Source: Corynebacterium durum
GTDB lineage: Bacteria > Actinomycetota > Actinomycetes > Mycobacteriales > Mycobacteriaceae
Reading direction: 5' to 3'
Assembly (NCBI RefSeq): GCF_030408675.1
Contig: NZ_CP047200.1
Coordinates: 2,542,001-2,606,000 of the forward strand
Length of the DNA: 64,000 nt
A model generated the notes under the pieces. It ran no database searches, had not been told where the DNA came from, and saw only the letters and a list, made by a program, of their open reading frames with translations. A program made the translations under genes and the position numbers. Of this stretch, positions 8,216 to 17,159 are shown one piece after another. Numbering within the stretch: position 1 is the first letter of the stretch; each line of letters opens with the position of its first letter.

Positions 8216-9423
8216 GACGTCACCAACCCGGCACCAAGCGTGTCGCCGCTGGCTTGGTCGATCACCAGAAAGGCACCGACTGCCCCGCGCGCTGCATAGG
8301 GTTCCACGGGAAGTTCGGAGGCGAGGTCGATACGCACCTGGGTGACGTCGTTGAGGCCCCACTCACCGTCAGCGATGCGGGCGCGAACCAGCGATGTTCC
8401 GTACCGGACTCGCACATTCTGACCTAGCCGGACATGTTTATCCGCAAGCCCCACTACCGTAGCGGTGATACTGCGTACAGCATCGGGGCGGTCAGGGCCT
8501 GCGATGAGGTCACCGCGGGAAAGATCAATGTCATCCGCTAGCAGCAACACCACCGCATCGCCCGCCTGGGCATGGTCCACTGGACCATCCGACGTATCAA
8601 TGCCGAGCACCTGGGTTGTCCGACCCTGACCCACCGTCACCGTATCCCCAACAGCGACTTGACCTGTGGCAATACTGCCCGCATAGCCGCGATAATCGGA
8701 GGAATGCTCGCGGATCACATACTGGATAGGAAACCTGAACCCCAGGTCGTGGGCGCGATCTGCGGTCACAGAAATGTTCTCCAGCAGCTCCAGCACAGTC
8801 GGCCCGGTGTACCACGGCATGTGAGCACTGGGTTCCACAACGTTGTCGCCATACAATGCGGAAATAGGCACCACGTGCACCTGGTCAAACGCGGCGGCGA
8901 GAAGGCGGAAATCTTGGGCGATTGCGTCGAACGTGTTGCTGTCAAAGTCAACAAGGTCGATCTTGTTCACCGCCAACACCACTGTGCGCACCCCCAGCAG
9001 TTCGGCAGCCCGCAGGTGGCGACGCGTCTGCTCCACAATGCCGGTGCGTGCGTCCACCAACAGCACCACAACCTGGGAGGTAGACACCCCGGTCACTGTA
9101 TTGCGCGTGTACTGCACGTGCCCCGGTGTATCCGCAAGAATGAACGTGCGTTTAGGCGTGGAAAAATAACGATACGCCACATCAATAGTGATGCCCTGCT
9201 CGCGCTCAGCGCGCAAGCCGTCCACCAGCAGCGACAAATCCAGCTGGTCCAGACCCTTTTCCCGGGAGGTGCGCTCCACAGCGGAAAGCTGATCCGCCAA
9301 CACACTCTTGGTGTCATGCAGCAACCTGCCGACAAAGGTGGATTTCCCGTCATCCACGGAACCCGCCGTGCATAGCCGAAGGGTTTCACGGTCCTGCAGA
9401 TGATCCTGCACATAAGTAGTCAT
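8209..9423 (-). CDS. cysN: Sulfate adenylyltransferase subunit 1 (GTPase)
   Basis: Large subunit of ATP sulfurylase; GTP hydrolysis drives formation of adenosine-5'-phosphosulfate by CysD. An EF-Tu-like G domain is shown by AGSVDDGKST (P-loop), DTPGHVQYTRN (G3) and NKIDLV (G4), followed by beta-barrel domains. There are 404 residues from the ATG at 9423, somewhat short for CysN, and no APS kinase is fused. That agrees with reduction of APS by CysH without a PAPS step. The start lies ten bases behind cysD; frames further upstream lie inside cysD. Confidence 0.95.
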   Translation of the reverse strand: MTTYVQDHLQDRETLRLCTAGSVDDGKSTFVGRLLHDTKSVLADQLSAVERTSREKGLDQLDLSLLVDGLRAEREQGITIDVAYRYFSTPKRTFILADTPGHVQYTRNTVTGVSTSQVVVLLVDARTGIVEQTRRHLRAAELLGVRTVVLAVNKIDLVDFDSNTFDAIAQDFRLLAAAFDQVHVVPISALYGDNVVEPSAHMPWYTGPTVLELLENISVTADRAHDLGFRFPIQYVIREHSSDYRGYAGSIATGQVAVGDTVTVGQGRTTQVLGIDTSDGPVDHAQAGDAVVLLLADDIDLSRGDLIAGPDRPDAVRSITATVVGLADKHVRLGQNVRVRYGTSLVRARIADGEWGLNDVTQVRIDLASELPVEPYAARGAVGAFLVIDQASGDTLGAGLVTSW

Positions 9424-9433
9424 CAGAAGTACC

Positions 9434-10360
9434 CTAGAAGTACCCTTCCTTTTTGCGGTCCTCCATGGCGGATTCGCTGAGCCGGTCATCGGCGCGGGTT
9501 GCACCCCGTTCCGTCAACCGTGAGGCGGCAATCTCCGCGATCACCTCATCCACGGTCGCGGCGTTAGACAGCACAGCCCCGGTGCAGGACATATCCCCCA
9601 CCGTGCGGTAGCGCACCCGTTTGACCTGCACTGTTTCGCCGTCACGGGGGCCACCCCACTCCCCTGCTGTCAGCCACATGCCGTCGCGTTGGAAGACTTC
9701 ACGTTCGTGCGCAAAATAGATCGGTGGCAGCTGAATATCACGGGCGCCGATGTATTCCCACACATCCGCTTCCGTCCAATTGGAGATGGGAAACACGCGA
9801 ATGTTCTCGCCAGGCAGGTGCTCGCCGTTGTACAGGTTCCACAATTCAGGGCGCTGGCGACGGGGATCCCAGCCACCAAAAGAATCGCGCACGGAAAAGA
9901 CGCGCTCCTTCGCGCGGGCGCGTTCCTCATCGCGGCGGGCACCGCCCAGAACGGCCCCATGACCAACCTCGTTGATGGTGTCTACCAGCGGGATTGTTTG
10001 CAGTGGGTTACGTGTTCCATCCGGGCGCTCCACTACATCACCACGATCAATCCAGTCCTGCACTGCAGCCACCCTCAGGCGGGCACCCGTCTGTTCCACC
10101 AGGCGATCACGAAACTCAATCACTTCCGGAAAATTATGGCCCGTATCCACATGCAGCAGTTCAAACGGAACGGCGGCGGGGGCAAACGCGCGGCGCGCCA
10201 GCTCAAACACCACCACCGAATCCTTGCCACCGGAAAACAGCAAGGCAACCCGGTCGAATTGGCCCGCAACCTCGCGAAGGATATGAATGGACTCGTTTTC
10301 CAAGTCCTTCAAGTGAGGGGACAACGGCGTAGTTGCTGTAGAAGTCATTGTTGTTGTCAT
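9434..10360 (-). CDS. cysD: Sulfate adenylyltransferase subunit 2
   Basis: Catalytic ATP-pyrophosphatase subunit that adenylates sulfate. VALLFSGGKDSVVVFELA is the PP-loop, and the LLHVDTGHNFPEVIEFRD, RRDEERARAKERVFSVRD and FPISNWTEADVWEYI stretches are typical of CysD. The ATG at 10360 overlaps the cysH stop as ATGA; an upstream ATG in frame lies inside cysH. The product is 308 residues and ends RKKEGYF, as in other CysD proteins. It works as a complex with CysN. Confidence 0.96.
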   Translation of the reverse strand: MTTTMTSTATTPLSPHLKDLENESIHILREVAGQFDRVALLFSGGKDSVVVFELARRAFAPAAVPFELLHVDTGHNFPEVIEFRDRLVEQTGARLRVAAVQDWIDRGDVVERPDGTRNPLQTIPLVDTINEVGHGAVLGGARRDEERARAKERVFSVRDSFGGWDPRRQRPELWNLYNGEHLPGENIRVFPISNWTEADVWEYIGARDIQLPPIYFAHEREVFQRDGMWLTAGEWGGPRDGETVQVKRVRYRTVGDMSCTGAVLSNAATVDEVIAEIAASRLTERGATRADDRLSESAMEDRKKEGYF

Positions 10361-11145
10361 GTGTGTAGTCCGCATTCTGTTTTGGCGTGCCCGGCCCAAC
10401 GGCCAGCACGGAGGTCTTCACCAGCGACGACGGGGAGGGTGCAGGTGGCGCACCCAATCGAGGGATAGCCCTGGTGTGTAAGGGGGTGTTCAATGAGGTT
10501 GTTGTCAGTGATAAACCGCTCCGTATCCTCCAGCGACCACGTGACCAGCGGGGAAATCTTCAACCGGCCGGCGCTATCCAACGCCAGCGCTGGGGTGGTC
10601 GTGCGGGTCGGCCCGTCGGCGCGCCGCAGGCCCGTCACCCAACCCACATAGGGGCTGAGGCTCACCGCGAGCGGTTCCACCTTGCGCATTCGGCAACACG
10701 CCGCCGGGTTGCTCTGATACAGATTCGGACCATATTCCTGAGCTTGCTCATCGGCGCTGAGCACCGGTTTCGCCGTGACCAGGCGCTGCGGGTACCTGCG
10801 CTCCACCTGCGCCGCCACGTCCAGGGTTTCGGGAAAATGGAAACCGGTATCCAGGAACAGGAAATCCATGTCGGGTGCGTGGCGGGCCGCCAGCTCCGCC
10901 AGCACCGTATTCTCCATCGACAGCGTCACCACCACCCTGCCTGGCGAGAACTCCTGCGCCCACTGCATGATCGTCGCCGCATCAGCGTGGTACAGGTTTT
11001 CAGCGTGCTTATCGACGAGCTCCTCGTTCCGTTTCCGCAGCTCATCCGGCAAAGGTTCCGTGGTTCGGGGCCCGTCGGGGCTTACAGTGGGATCGCGAAA
11101 CAGCGACAAGGTTGTCGGTATCTGAGTTGTATTATGAGGCAACAT
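10357..11145 (-). CDS. cysH: Adenylyl-sulfate (APS) reductase
   Basis: Reduces activated sulfate to sulfite. PP-loop-fold protein with VVVTLSMENTVLAELA and FLFLDTGFHFPETLD. Four cysteines of the CC...CxxC iron-sulfur ligand type are present (ACCRMRKVEP and GCATCTLP), which marks the APS-using class rather than the PAPS enzyme, and the catalytic tail ECGLHT is at the very C-terminus. The ATG at 11145 lies within the end of cysX (14-base overlap); 262 residues. Confidence 0.94.
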   Translation of the reverse strand: MLPHNTTQIPTTLSLFRDPTVSPDGPRTTEPLPDELRKRNEELVDKHAENLYHADAATIMQWAQEFSPGRVVVTLSMENTVLAELAARHAPDMDFLFLDTGFHFPETLDVAAQVERRYPQRLVTAKPVLSADEQAQEYGPNLYQSNPAACCRMRKVEPLAVSLSPYVGWVTGLRRADGPTRTTTPALALDSAGRLKISPLVTWSLEDTERFITDNNLIEHPLTHQGYPSIGCATCTLPVVAGEDLRAGRWAGHAKTECGLHT

Positions 11146-11380
11146 GATTGTGTCCGTGGGTTCGTAGGCTGGTGCGTAGCGCCTGCGCCGTTGATGCTGC
11201 TGGGGCGGGCGTTTGGTCGGGGTCGTCTTGGCCGTGGAACATGACGGAAAACACGCGGCGGCATTCTCCGCAGCTCCAGGCGAAATCATTCTCTACGTCG
11301 GGAAACAACTGAGTTCCCGCACAATAGGGGCAATACTCTGGAAAATTACGATTAGCGTTCGGTTGTCTGCGCAGGCTCAT
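11132..11380 (-). CDS. cysX: Small four-cysteine protein CysX
   Basis: An 82-residue protein with two CxxC pairs (CPYC near residue 16 and CGEC near 35), so it could bind zinc or an iron-sulfur cluster. In C. glutamicum the gene in this position is called cysX and was proposed to pass electrons from the FprA-type reductase to sulfite reductase; that role is inferred, not visible. The ATG at 11380 overlaps the cysI stop as ATGA. After residue 45 the sequence is Ala/Thr/His-rich and looks disordered. Confidence 0.82.
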   Translation of the reverse strand: MSLRRQPNANRNFPEYCPYCAGTQLFPDVENDFAWSCGECRRVFSVMFHGQDDPDQTPAPAASTAQALRTSLRTHGHNHVAS

Positions 11381-13071
11381 TGCAGATCCTCCTCGGCGGC
11401 GCGCAGCACCCACTCGCGGAACTGCTCGCCCTCTCGGCGCTGCTCCTTGTACTTAGTGACAAGGCGAACAACGTAGTCGCCCAGCTGCGCGGAGGTCACC
11501 TTATGTCCACGGAGCTTTTTGCCAAAGTCGGGGTCAAAGCCGAGGGAACCACCCAAGTGCACCTGGAAGCCCTCAACCTTGTTGCCCTGTTCATCGGTAA
11601 CCAACTGGCCTTTCAATCCAATATCGGAAACCTGTGTGCGGGCACACGAATTCGGGCAGCCATTCAGACTGATCCGCAAGGGAACATCCAGATCACCGAG
11701 GCGTTGTTCCAGTTCATCCACTAGCTCAATGGCGCGGCCCTTGGTGGTGACCAGCGCAAGCTTGCAAAACTCCAAGCCAGTGCAGGAGACCACGCCGCGA
11801 CGGAACTCACTGGGCTTGGTGTACAGGCCAATCGCGTCAAGATCCTTGGATAATGCCCCCACCTGATCTTCTTCCACGTCCAGGAACAACAGTTCCTTAT
11901 CCACCGTGGTACGCAGGCGGGTCACGGCGTGTTTGTCCGCAGCGTCGGCAATAGCGATCAGCTGCTCGCCGGTCGCGTGACCGACCGTCGGTTTAACGCC
12001 GACATAAAACCTGCCGTCTTTCTGCTTGTGCACGCCAATATGGTCGCGATTGCCTGGATTGATGGGAGCTGCGGGGCCGTCAGCAAGGCGGTAGCCCAGG
12101 AAATCAGTTTCCAGAATTTCCCGGAACTTCTCCACTCCCCACGCGCCAACCAGGAATTTCATGCGGGCGCGGTTACGGAGGCGTCGATAACCGTACTCAC
12201 GGAACAACCGCACTGTTGCCACCCACACCTCCGGCACCTGCTCCAAAGAAACCCAGACCCCAAGACGCTGCGCAAGCATCGGATTCGTGGACAAACCACC
12301 ACCCACATACACGTCGAATCCCGGGCCAAATTCTGGGTGAACGGCACCAATAAACGCCAAATCCTGAATCTCGTGCGTCACGTCCTGGCGCGGCGACCCC
12401 GAAATAGCCGACTTAAACTTGCGCGGAAGATTATGAAACTCCTCCCGGTGCAGCCACTTTTGCGTGAGTTCTTCAATTGCTGGGGTGGCGTCAATAATCT
12501 CATCCGCCGCCACGCCTGCAACCGGGGAGCCAAGAATCACGCGCGGAACATCGCCGCAGCCCAAGAGAGTAGACAAGCCAACGGAATCCAGCTCCTGCCA
12601 AATCGCAGGCATATCCTCAACCTGAATCCAATGCAGCTGCACGTTTTGGCGATCCGTGAAGTCCGCAGTGCCCCGCGCATACTGCTGGGAGATCTCACCG
12701 ACCGTGCGCAGCTGTTCCGTGGACACCACGCCACCATCGAAACGAACACGCAGCATAAAGTACTTATCCTGCAACTCGGCGTTGGTCATGGTGCTGGTGA
12801 ACTCGCCGCCCAGGTTCTGCTTCCGCTGCGAATACAAGCCCACCCACTTAAACCGGGGCGCAAGATCTTCTACGGAAATCGAATCAAAACCCTGCTGTGA
12901 ATACAGCTCGATAATGCGCTGCTTGCAGGACAAACCCGGGTCTTCCTGCTTAATGCGCTCATCATCGTTCAACGGGTCCGTGCCGTCTAATGCCCACTGT
13001 CCATCAGGTTTCTTCGTGCGGGCGGGGCGATTCCGGGCGGTTCGGGTCGCAGTGGCGGTAGGAGGGGTCAT
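11377..13071 (-). CDS. cysI: Ferredoxin-type sulfite reductase
   Basis: Siroheme/[4Fe-4S] enzyme that reduces sulfite to sulfide with six electrons. The cluster and siroheme ligands are in CTGLEFCKLALVTTKGRA and NGCPNSCARTQVSDIG. The N-terminal ferredoxin-reductase-like and parachute domains are present (FMLRVRFDGGVVSTEQL; RQNVQLHWIQVEDMP). It has 564 residues from the ATG at 13071, which follows an AAGGA site; the start is supported by the basic, Thr-rich leader found in relatives. It is first gene of the operon. An McbR-like box lies about 80 bases upstream and overlaps a possible -10 element. Confidence 0.95.
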   Translation of the reverse strand: MTPPTATATRTARNRPARTKKPDGQWALDGTDPLNDDERIKQEDPGLSCKQRIIELYSQQGFDSISVEDLAPRFKWVGLYSQRKQNLGGEFTSTMTNAELQDKYFMLRVRFDGGVVSTEQLRTVGEISQQYARGTADFTDRQNVQLHWIQVEDMPAIWQELDSVGLSTLLGCGDVPRVILGSPVAGVAADEIIDATPAIEELTQKWLHREEFHNLPRKFKSAISGSPRQDVTHEIQDLAFIGAVHPEFGPGFDVYVGGGLSTNPMLAQRLGVWVSLEQVPEVWVATVRLFREYGYRRLRNRARMKFLVGAWGVEKFREILETDFLGYRLADGPAAPINPGNRDHIGVHKQKDGRFYVGVKPTVGHATGEQLIAIADAADKHAVTRLRTTVDKELLFLDVEEDQVGALSKDLDAIGLYTKPSEFRRGVVSCTGLEFCKLALVTTKGRAIELVDELEQRLGDLDVPLRISLNGCPNSCARTQVSDIGLKGQLVTDEQGNKVEGFQVHLGGSLGFDPDFGKKLRGHKVTSAQLGDYVVRLVTKYKEQRREGEQFREWVLRAAEEDLQ

Positions 13072-13149
13072 AGGGAGTCCTTCAGTCGGAGATGTTTGTG
13101 TGGAGCACGTGGGGTTTCGGTGCCGCTCGGTTCGTGGACACAAGTAAAA

Positions 13150-13165
13150 CATACCACTTTGTCTA
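13150..13165. promoter_or_regulatory. McbR-like box upstream of cysI
   Basis: CATAC-cacttt-GTCTA. The right half matches the McbR half-site GTCTA and the left half matches TAGAC at three of five bases. TATGTT on the minus strand (13154-13149) could be the cysI -10 element, so a repressor bound here would cover it. The assignment rests on motif similarity and the sulfur-gene context. Confidence 0.5.
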
Positions 13166-13360
13166 TATCAACGATACGGCAAAGATTGAAGTGAAAACAG
13201 AGCGGTTCGGCGCAAAAATACAGCCTTTTAACTGGTATTTTGTTTTTATTCATCAGCAACGAGCCATCCGGGTTGCAGCATCAAATGGTCCACTATCCGG
13301 CCAGTTTTGCTCATATCGGATCAAGTTTAAGTGATATATCTCAAATTTTGCATACAGATT

Positions 13361-13376
13361 AGTCTAGTTAGAGAAG
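13361..13376. promoter_or_regulatory. Second McbR-like box between cysI and fpr2
   Basis: CATAC-agatta-GTCTA has the same half-sites and spacing as the box at 13150. It lies in the middle of the intergenic region and could serve either gene or be bound cooperatively. Confidence 0.4.
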
Positions 13377-13540
13377 ACAGGTTCGCCTCGGAATCCATAA
13401 AAATGACCGAGATGTGGGCATTAAATTCACAAAATTTACAACAGGACGCCGGAACAACAGCAGACCAGCTACCGACATACATGCTGTTCATATGGGTTTT
13501 ATTGCGAATAATCTTGCCCTTAGACTGTCCTCGCCTCACT

Positions 13541-13558
13541 ACAGACAACTTAGTCTGT
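13541..13558. promoter_or_regulatory. Palindromic McbR-like box upstream of fpr2
   Basis: ACAGAC-aactta-GTCTGT is a perfect six-base inverted repeat with six bases between, one base per half different from TAGAC-N6-GTCTA. It is about 165 bases before the fpr2 start and is the most symmetric of the three sites in this region. Confidence 0.55.
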
Positions 13559-13722
13559 GATTGCTAGGCTACGTTTTGGCCATACGTGACTAGCCACATA
13601 TCTCTGACGCCTGGCATCGCAGCAACGGCGATGCCTACTGAGCCACCGGAACCACCGAGGCGTCGTAAAGCACGAACAACACTGCACAGCACTATTTCAC
13701 CTACCCGAAAGGCAGAACAACC

Positions 13723-15090
13723 ATGACACACCCCCTTCGCGTCGCCATCGTTGGCGCAGGTCCCGCAGGTATTTACGCTTCGGACCTGCTGATCAAATCT
13801 GCGGCTGACGTGAGCATTGACCTGTTTGAACAAATGCCAGCGCCATTTGGGCTGATCAGGTACGGTGTAGCGCCCGATCATCCGCGCATCAAAGGCATCG
13901 TGAAATCCCTGCACAACGTACTGGACAAGCCGGAGGTGCGGCTGCTGGCCAACATCACCATCGTACGCGACATCACCGTCGACGAACTCCGCTCCCACTA
14001 CGACGCCGTTGTGTTCTCCACCGGCGCCGTCGGCGACCGCGACCTCGGTATTCCCGGGGCTGATCTTGAAGGCTCCTTCGGTGCAGGCGAATTCGTGGGA
14101 TTCTACGACGGCAACCCCCACTTCGCACGGTCCTGGGATTTGTCCGCGCAGTCCGTGTCCGTGGTGGGTGTCGGGAATGTGGGTCTTGACGTTGCACGCA
14201 TTCTTGCCAAAACCGGCGACGAGCTCCTAGTCACCGAGATTCCCGATAACGTGTATCAGAGCCTAAAAAACAACAAGGCCACTGACGTGCATGTGTTTGG
14301 GCGCCGCGGGCCTGCGCACGTGAAATTCACCCCGCAAGAACTCAAAGAACTCGACCACTCCCCCACCATCAATGTTGAGGTTGACCCCAACGACATTGAC
14401 TACGACGCAGCCTCCGAAGAAGCACGTCGCAGCTCAAAATCACAGGACTTGGTGTGCAGCATCCTCGAAAACTACGCCATTCGCGACCCCAAAGACGCAC
14501 CCCACACCATCCACATTCACCTCTTTGAAAACCCCGTGGAAATTCTCGGCCGCGATGGGCATGTGGTGGGTATACGAACCGAACGCACCGAACTCGACGG
14601 CAAAGGCGGCGTACGAGGAACAGGAAAATTCACTGACTGGCCTGTTCAAGCCATCTATCGAGCCGTTGGATACCGCTCCGATGCCATCACCGGACTGCCC
14701 TTTGATGAGGACGCCGCTGTTATCCCCAATGACGGCGGGCATGTAGTTGATGTTGATGGCAACGCGGTTTCTGGAGTGTATGTGACCGGGTGGATCAAGC
14801 GCGGGCCCGTCGGACTCATTGGCAACACCAAATCAGACGCAAAAGAAACCATCGACATGCTGCTTCACGACGCCGCGAACAACCAGCTCCCCACACCCGG
14901 TAAACCCGGTAAAGGTGACATTGTTGAACTACTCGAAGAACGCAACATCACCTACACAACCTGGGACGGGTGGTACCGTCTCGACGCAGAAGAACGCCGC
15001 CAAGGTGAACTCGAAGGACGCGAACGCAAAAAGATCGTCGAGTGGGACGAGATGGTGAACGCGTCAAACTCGGTGCCGGTGGTGGGGTGA
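13723..15090 (+). CDS. fpr2: FprA-type ferredoxin/flavodoxin-NADP reductase
   Basis: Flavoenzyme moving electrons from NADPH to a ferredoxin-like acceptor. It has an FAD Rossmann motif (IVGAGPAGIYASDLL), the family stretch MPAPFGLIRYGVAPDHPRIK, an NADPH motif (VGVGNVGLDVARILAKTGDELL) and a C-terminal ATG-type FAD contact (SGVYVTGWIKRGPVGLIGNTK). The 455 residues match adrenodoxin-reductase-like FprA. It is divergent from cysI, as in C. glutamicum, where the protein is thought to feed sulfite reductase; this is context evidence. The last 60 residues (KGDIVELLEERNITYTTWDGWYRL and onward) are shared with the mini-protein at 45072. Confidence 0.93.
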   Translation: MTHPLRVAIVGAGPAGIYASDLLIKSAADVSIDLFEQMPAPFGLIRYGVAPDHPRIKGIVKSLHNVLDKPEVRLLANITIVRDITVDELRSHYDAVVFSTGAVGDRDLGIPGADLEGSFGAGEFVGFYDGNPHFARSWDLSAQSVSVVGVGNVGLDVARILAKTGDELLVTEIPDNVYQSLKNNKATDVHVFGRRGPAHVKFTPQELKELDHSPTINVEVDPNDIDYDAASEEARRSSKSQDLVCSILENYAIRDPKDAPHTIHIHLFENPVEILGRDGHVVGIRTERTELDGKGGVRGTGKFTDWPVQAIYRAVGYRSDAITGLPFDEDAAVIPNDGGHVVDVDGNAVSGVYVTGWIKRGPVGLIGNTKSDAKETIDMLLHDAANNQLPTPGKPGKGDIVELLEERNITYTTWDGWYRLDAEERRQGELEGRERKKIVEWDEMVNASNSVPVVG

Positions 15091-15190
15091 AAGGTGAGGT
15101 TAAGATGTTGATGACGTGCGTGACACGGCGCGTTGCTTACCGCACGAGACACACCTCACGGTTCAAAAATTTACAGCACAACCTGCGCAG

Positions 15191-16045
15191 CTAAGCGTTT
15201 AGGTTTACACCGACATCAGAGTAAATCTGGGCAATACGCTTACGCGTATCTTCTTTAACACGCGGCGCTACAATGACCCCAAGATACTTTGCGCCGCGTT
15301 GCGCATCCAGTGGCTTAGCATATGCGGCCTCGTCGTCAACGAGATCTTTAGTGATATATTTGGCCGCATCCCGATCAAGCTCAGAATCAGAAAAACGCAT
15401 ATGCTTTGCCGCTTCCCGAAGGTCTGCAACATACTGAAACCAATCAAAAACAATAAGATTCTGCCATGCAGGATTGGGTTTAACGCGCCCCATATCTATC
15501 CCGTAGAACTCGCAACCACGCAACCTCGCCTCCGAAAGATCAACCCCCTGACACTGAGTGTGCTGGGCATTTTCCCTGAAGACCACATGATTAAGAAAAC
15601 CAGAGATCGTCGAATCAGTTATGTTGTTGATGAAGCTATCACCATAGCCATTAAGGTCTACGTGCAACAATTGAGTGTTTTCGATGCTGGTAAATGCATT
15701 ATTTGAGAACCTAAATGTATTACTAAAATTCTCAATGGAGCAATCACGTAGAGTAAGATACGCAGCACCCAACCGTTCAAAACTAAAATCTTTTGCCACA
15801 ATGCGTGAAACCATGCAATTGACCATTAGCTCTACTGAATAAAATTCAACGTCATTAATTTCAATCTCAACAAATTCCACATTATCGAAATTTGTTCCAC
15901 ATAATAATTTCTCATTCTGAAGCCTAAGTCCAGTGACATGGGCATCGCGTATAGTGGCTGGCCCCATCGTAGTAATAAACTCTATCGTGTTACGAAGTTC
16001 TTCTCCATAGTTTTGGAGTTCTTCCCAGCCAGTTAGTCTAATCAT
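15191..16045 (-). CDS. Beta-helix/pentapeptide-like protein, paralogue 1
   Basis: Unrecognised 284-residue protein, AT-rich compared with neighbours. Residues about 35-185 show runs of short strands with regularly spaced F, L and I (CGTNFDNVEFVEIEINDVEF; AAYLTLRDCSIENFSNTF), as in right-handed beta-helices or divergent pentapeptide repeats. The C-terminal 95 residues are helical and charged: VKPNPAWQNLIVFDWFQYVADL, then KPLDAQRGAKYLG and RKRIAQIYSDVGVNL. The same C-terminal block occurs in the next gene, so they are tandem paralogues. No signal peptide. Position behind a WXG/ESX-like gene suggests, but does not show, an immunity role. Confidence 0.65.
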   Translation of the reverse strand: MIRLTGWEELQNYGEELRNTIEFITTMGPATIRDAHVTGLRLQNEKLLCGTNFDNVEFVEIEINDVEFYSVELMVNCMVSRIVAKDFSFERLGAAYLTLRDCSIENFSNTFRFSNNAFTSIENTQLLHVDLNGYGDSFINNITDSTISGFLNHVVFRENAQHTQCQGVDLSEARLRGCEFYGIDMGRVKPNPAWQNLIVFDWFQYVADLREAAKHMRFSDSELDRDAAKYITKDLVDDEAAYAKPLDAQRGAKYLGVIVAPRVKEDTRKRIAQIYSDVGVNLNA

Positions 16046-16065
16046 AAAACTATCCTCACACGTTT

Positions 16066-16911
16066 CTACGAGTTTAATGTTGGGCGAAGATCTACACCAA
16101 GATCAGCATAGACCTCTACGATTCTCTCGCGTGATTTTTTAGGAATTCTTGAAGCTGTGACGAGGTCAACGTACTTCGATCCTCGTCTTGAGTCCAGAGG
16201 CCCCCTATAGCCAAATTTTTCAAAAGTTAAATCTCCTTGTATGGCCGAAGACGCCTTTCTATCGGCTTTATCCGATGACGATCTAAGCTTTTCAGAGGCT
16301 TCTATTAGGCGATCCACGTATTGAAACCAATCTGGAACTATGAGATGCGCCCATTTTGGATTGGGATTGACTCGCTCCATATCAACACCAAAGAAAGCAG
16401 AATCAATTAACTCAAGTTTCGAAAAATCAACGCCCATACATTGAGTACGTTGAACATTTTCGTTTAACACCATATTCCGGAACACCCCGGAAATCTCTGA
16501 GTCTACAATATTATCAATAAAGGGATGTTCAGCACCATCAAAATCTACATTAACTAGCTTACATCGCTCAATGCTATCAAATCCGAGATTAAAAGGGCGG
16601 CTTACATATATTGAATCTTCAATAGTTGAATCCGATATAATTAGATTTTTAAATCTGGCACTCAGCACCTTAATATTTTTGAAAAATGAGTCTGCGATCC
16701 AGCAGCCATCCTGCAAAAATAAAGGAGTCTTAATAACAATATCTTCGAATACCATATTGGAAAATTCACATCGGCGAAAATAATTTTCACAGTCTATTTC
16801 TCTACGATCGATTTGCATGTTAGATATCATCGCGCCATAAATAACATTATATTTTTGTTTCACTTCCGCGTTTCTGTCGAAAATTTCCGTCATATAATCG
16901 TCTAAATTCAT
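16066..16911 (-). CDS. Beta-helix/pentapeptide-like protein, paralogue 2
   Basis: 281 residues, paralogue of the gene 20 bases downstream. Shared features are the central beta-helix-like stretch (ENYFRRCEFSNMVFEDIVI; NVDFDGAEHPFIDNIVDSEI), the ENVQRTQCMGVDFSKLEL turn that corresponds to ENAQHTQCQGVDLSEARL, and the C-terminal block VNPNPKWAHLIVPDWFQYVDRL with GPLDSRRGSKYVDL and RERIVEVYADLGVDL. The N-terminus (MNLDDYMTEIFDRNAEVKQKY) differs. AT-rich composition suggests horizontal acquisition. Function is unknown; a neutralising partner for a secreted effector is one possibility. Confidence 0.65.
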   Translation of the reverse strand: MNLDDYMTEIFDRNAEVKQKYNVIYGAMISNMQIDRREIDCENYFRRCEFSNMVFEDIVIKTPLFLQDGCWIADSFFKNIKVLSARFKNLIISDSTIEDSIYVSRPFNLGFDSIERCKLVNVDFDGAEHPFIDNIVDSEISGVFRNMVLNENVQRTQCMGVDFSKLELIDSAFFGVDMERVNPNPKWAHLIVPDWFQYVDRLIEASEKLRSSSDKADRKASSAIQGDLTFEKFGYRGPLDSRRGSKYVDLVTASRIPKKSRERIVEVYADLGVDLRPTLNS

Positions 16912-17075
16912 TTAAGCACTCCAGTATAGTGTGTCGATGAAGATTACTTTACATAATCAACTATCTTGACTTTCCATAAAACCCAGACTTCGCGTAGTTA
17001 GATCCCACCAAACCAGAATTATTTGGACCATCACACCCACAGCATTTCACCAGAAACAGAAACATCTTACATATA

Positions 17076-17159
17076 TTATTCTTGTTCAGCGATATATCTG
17101 ATAATTCTCTGATTCAAATCTTGCACAGTCACGTTACGATAATTACGGTCCGAACTGCG
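17076..17159 (-). other. Out-of-frame continuation of the WXG-like gene
   Basis: In the -1 frame, 27 codons and a TAA follow a TAG that lies just upstream of 17159, so the tail can be reached only by shifting from the main frame. The encoded peptide is polar and helical and fits as the C-terminus of the carrier protein better than the hydrophobic end actually encoded in frame. It does not bring a toxin domain. Confidence 0.5.

Noticed and set aside
11929..12900. 323-codon plus-strand frame opposite cysI
   Set aside because: Shadow of cysI; the sulfite reductase reading is supported by all cluster motifs.
15072..15190. Terminator behind fpr2
   Set aside because: No stem with matching arms and T-run could be found in the short gap.
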